A DNA stretch of 7,225 nucleotides from Thiobacillus sp. (GTDB taxonomy: Bacteria > Pseudomonadota > Gammaproteobacteria > Burkholderiales > Thiobacillaceae), in contig DONB01000055.1 in NCBI GenBank assembly GCA_003510325.1, positions 777-8,001 of the forward strand, read 5' to 3'. A program made the position numbers and the translations under genes. Under the pieces are notes generated by a model, which was not told where the DNA came from, did no database searches, and was given only the letters and a program-made list of their open reading frames with translations. Below are positions 6,135-7,225 of the stretch, one piece after another; the first letter of the stretch is position 1, and every line of letters starts with the position of its first letter.

Positions 6135-6162
6135 CTTTTCAAAATCAATCAGGGAGACAACA

Positions 6163-7194
6163 ATGAAGACCATTGCGCAAGCGCTCGTCACCGGCCTGTT
6201 CCTGACCCAGGCGGCCAATCCGGTGTATGCAGGCCTGTTCGATTTCAAGCTGGGCGGCGACAAGCAGGAGGCCGGTCAACCATCCGGTTCCGCTGGCCCC
6301 GATGGGGCGCAGGGAGAAGCCAAGGAGCTGGAAAAATGCGACAAGGCCTACGGCACCCTGGCAGTGGTGGAACCGCAGGATGCCGTGATCTCGCACCTCC
6401 TTCAGTATGGCCTGCAATCGCCGACCGGACTGATCCGCATGATGGTGCAGCAATCCAATTGCTTTGTCCTGGTCGAGCGCGGCCGCGCCATGCAGAACCT
6501 GATGCAGGAGCGCCAGCTGGCCGAATCGGGCGAATTGCGCAAGGGATCCAACATGGGCAAGGGCCAGATGGTGACGGCCGACTACGTGTTGACCCCGGAC
6601 GCCGTCTTCTCCAGCAAGGACTCGGGCGGGGTCGGCGGTGCGCTGGGGGGCTTCGGCGTGTTCGGTGCCGTGGCGGGCCTGGTCGCTGCCGGCCTCAAGT
6701 TCAAGTCGGCGCAAACCACGATGATCCTGTCGGATTCGCGCACTTCGCTGCAGTTGGCTGCGGCCACCGGCAACGCCGAGAAAACCGACTGGAGCGTTGG
6801 CGGTCTCCTGGTCGGCGGCGGCGCAGCGGGCGCGCTGGGCGGCTATACGAATACGCCTGAGGGCAAGGTGATCGCGGCCAGCTATCTGGACAACTGGAAC
6901 AACATTGTGCGTTCCATCCGCAATAATCCGGAAATGGCGCGTCAGGACATCAATCTCAAGGGCAAGTCCGGGCAGCCGACCAAGGCTGGCGCGGTATTCG
7001 AGGAAGGCGATGCGGTCACCGGCAAGATCGCCGGGCTGAAAATCTACGCGCAGCCGAACAAAACCTCGAAAGTCATTGCCAAGATCGCGCGCGGGGAAGA
7101 GGTGATCTACACAGGCAAGGACCAGGGCAGCTTCATGCACGTCCAGGGACAGGATGGCGAAGGCTGGGTGGAAACGGTCATGATGAAGAAATAG
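6163..7194 (+). CDS. CsgG/HfaB-family protein with signal peptide and C-terminal SH3 domain
   Basis: The 343-residue product starts with a Sec signal peptide (about 1-23, probable cleavage after VYA). A Gly/Asp/Glu-rich linker follows (about 28-55), then a CsgG-like domain (about 62-250): LAVVEPQDAV, CFVLVERGRAMQNLMQERQLAESG (100-123), and ADYVLTPDAVF (139-149). CsgG forms the outer-membrane curli export pore. Two Gly/Ala-rich segments here (about 155-179 and 212-228) fall where CsgG has its membrane beta-hairpins, and GGYTNTPEGKVIAAS matches the CsgG region GYTSNEP by memory. Residues about 285-341 look like a bacterial SH3 domain (KIARGEEVIYTG, then GEGWVETVMM). CsgG and HfaB are lipoproteins, but no lipobox cysteine exists; the first Cys is C59. 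The ATG at 6163 is chosen because AGGGAGA (6151-6157) lies 5 nt before it and it begins a proper signal peptide. No curli genes are nearby, so the function is unknown. Confidence 0.8.
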   Translation: MKTIAQALVTGLFLTQAANPVYAGLFDFKLGGDKQEAGQPSGSAGPDGAQGEAKELEKCDKAYGTLAVVEPQDAVISHLLQYGLQSPTGLIRMMVQQSNCFVLVERGRAMQNLMQERQLAESGELRKGSNMGKGQMVTADYVLTPDAVFSSKDSGGVGGALGGFGVFGAVAGLVAAGLKFKSAQTTMILSDSRTSLQLAAATGNAEKTDWSVGGLLVGGGAAGALGGYTNTPEGKVIAASYLDNWNNIVRSIRNNPEMARQDINLKGKSGQPTKAGAVFEEGDAVTGKIAGLKIYAQPNKTSKVIAKIARGEEVIYTGKDQGSFMHVQGQDGEGWVETVMMKK

Positions 7195-7225
7195 GCCATC
7201 CTGTCTGCGTAATAAAGCCGGGCTT

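Noticed and set aside
6076..6162. Upstream ATG at 6076 giving 29 more residues to the CsgG-like protein
   Set aside because: It would put basic residues before the signal peptide, lies upstream of the TATAAT, and lacks a ribosome-binding site, whereas 6163 has AGGGAGA 5 nt upstream.
6145..7140. Minus-strand open frame of 331 codons opposite the CsgG-like gene
   Set aside because: The plus strand has a signal peptide, ribosome-binding site and recognisable domains; the antisense translation shows no family motif.
7205..7225. Start of a terminator after the CsgG-like gene (AAGCC-G-GGCTT)
   Set aside because: The loop would be only 1 nt and the window ends before any second arm or T-tract, so it cannot be judged.

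Overview
The window reads as ordinary chromosomal DNA from a GC-rich betaproteobacterium. Evidence for this: strong G/C bias at third codon positions, the bacterial order rpsF-priB-rpsR-rplI followed directly by dnaB-alr, and a PriB gene (a trait of beta- and gammaproteobacteria). A DsrC/TusE-like protein hints at a sulfur-metabolising lineage such as the Thiobacillus-type Nitrosomonadales, but that is inference from one gene.

Layout, left to right. (1) Positions 1-1457 hold the 3' two-thirds of a PLP-dependent Orn/Lys/Arg decarboxylase resembling AdiA, cut by the window edge. (2) Positions 1458-1607 hold a sigma70-like promoter, a terminator-like hairpin immediately after it, and a second hairpin that may be the S6:S18 autoregulatory leader. 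(3) Positions 1608-3055 are a tight ribosomal-protein/primosome operon, rpsF-priB-rpsR-rplI, closed by a strong intrinsic terminator at 3072-3099. (4) Positions 3100-3203 contain a perfect DnaA box and a good promoter whose -10 lies only 6 nt before the dnaB ATG. (5) Positions 3204-5667 are dnaB and alr, 4 nt apart and probably co-transcribed. (6) Convergent to alr, with a 6-nt gap, is a minus-strand DsrC/TusE-family gene (5674-6036) lacking the family's C-terminal cysteines. (7) Divergent from it is a CsgG/HfaB-family gene (6163-7194) with a signal peptide, no lipobox and a C-terminal bacterial SH3 domain.

How they fit together: the first six complete genes serve translation (S6, S18, L9), replication and restart (PriB, DnaB) and cell-wall precursor supply (D-alanine by Alr). 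The last two are accessory genes of unknown role sharing a 126-nt divergent regulatory region. No tRNA, rRNA, CRISPR array, insertion sequence or integration site was seen. The parts most worth a second look are the possibly leaderless, DnaA-box-associated dnaB start, the cysteine-poor DsrC-like protein, and the CsgG-SH3 protein.
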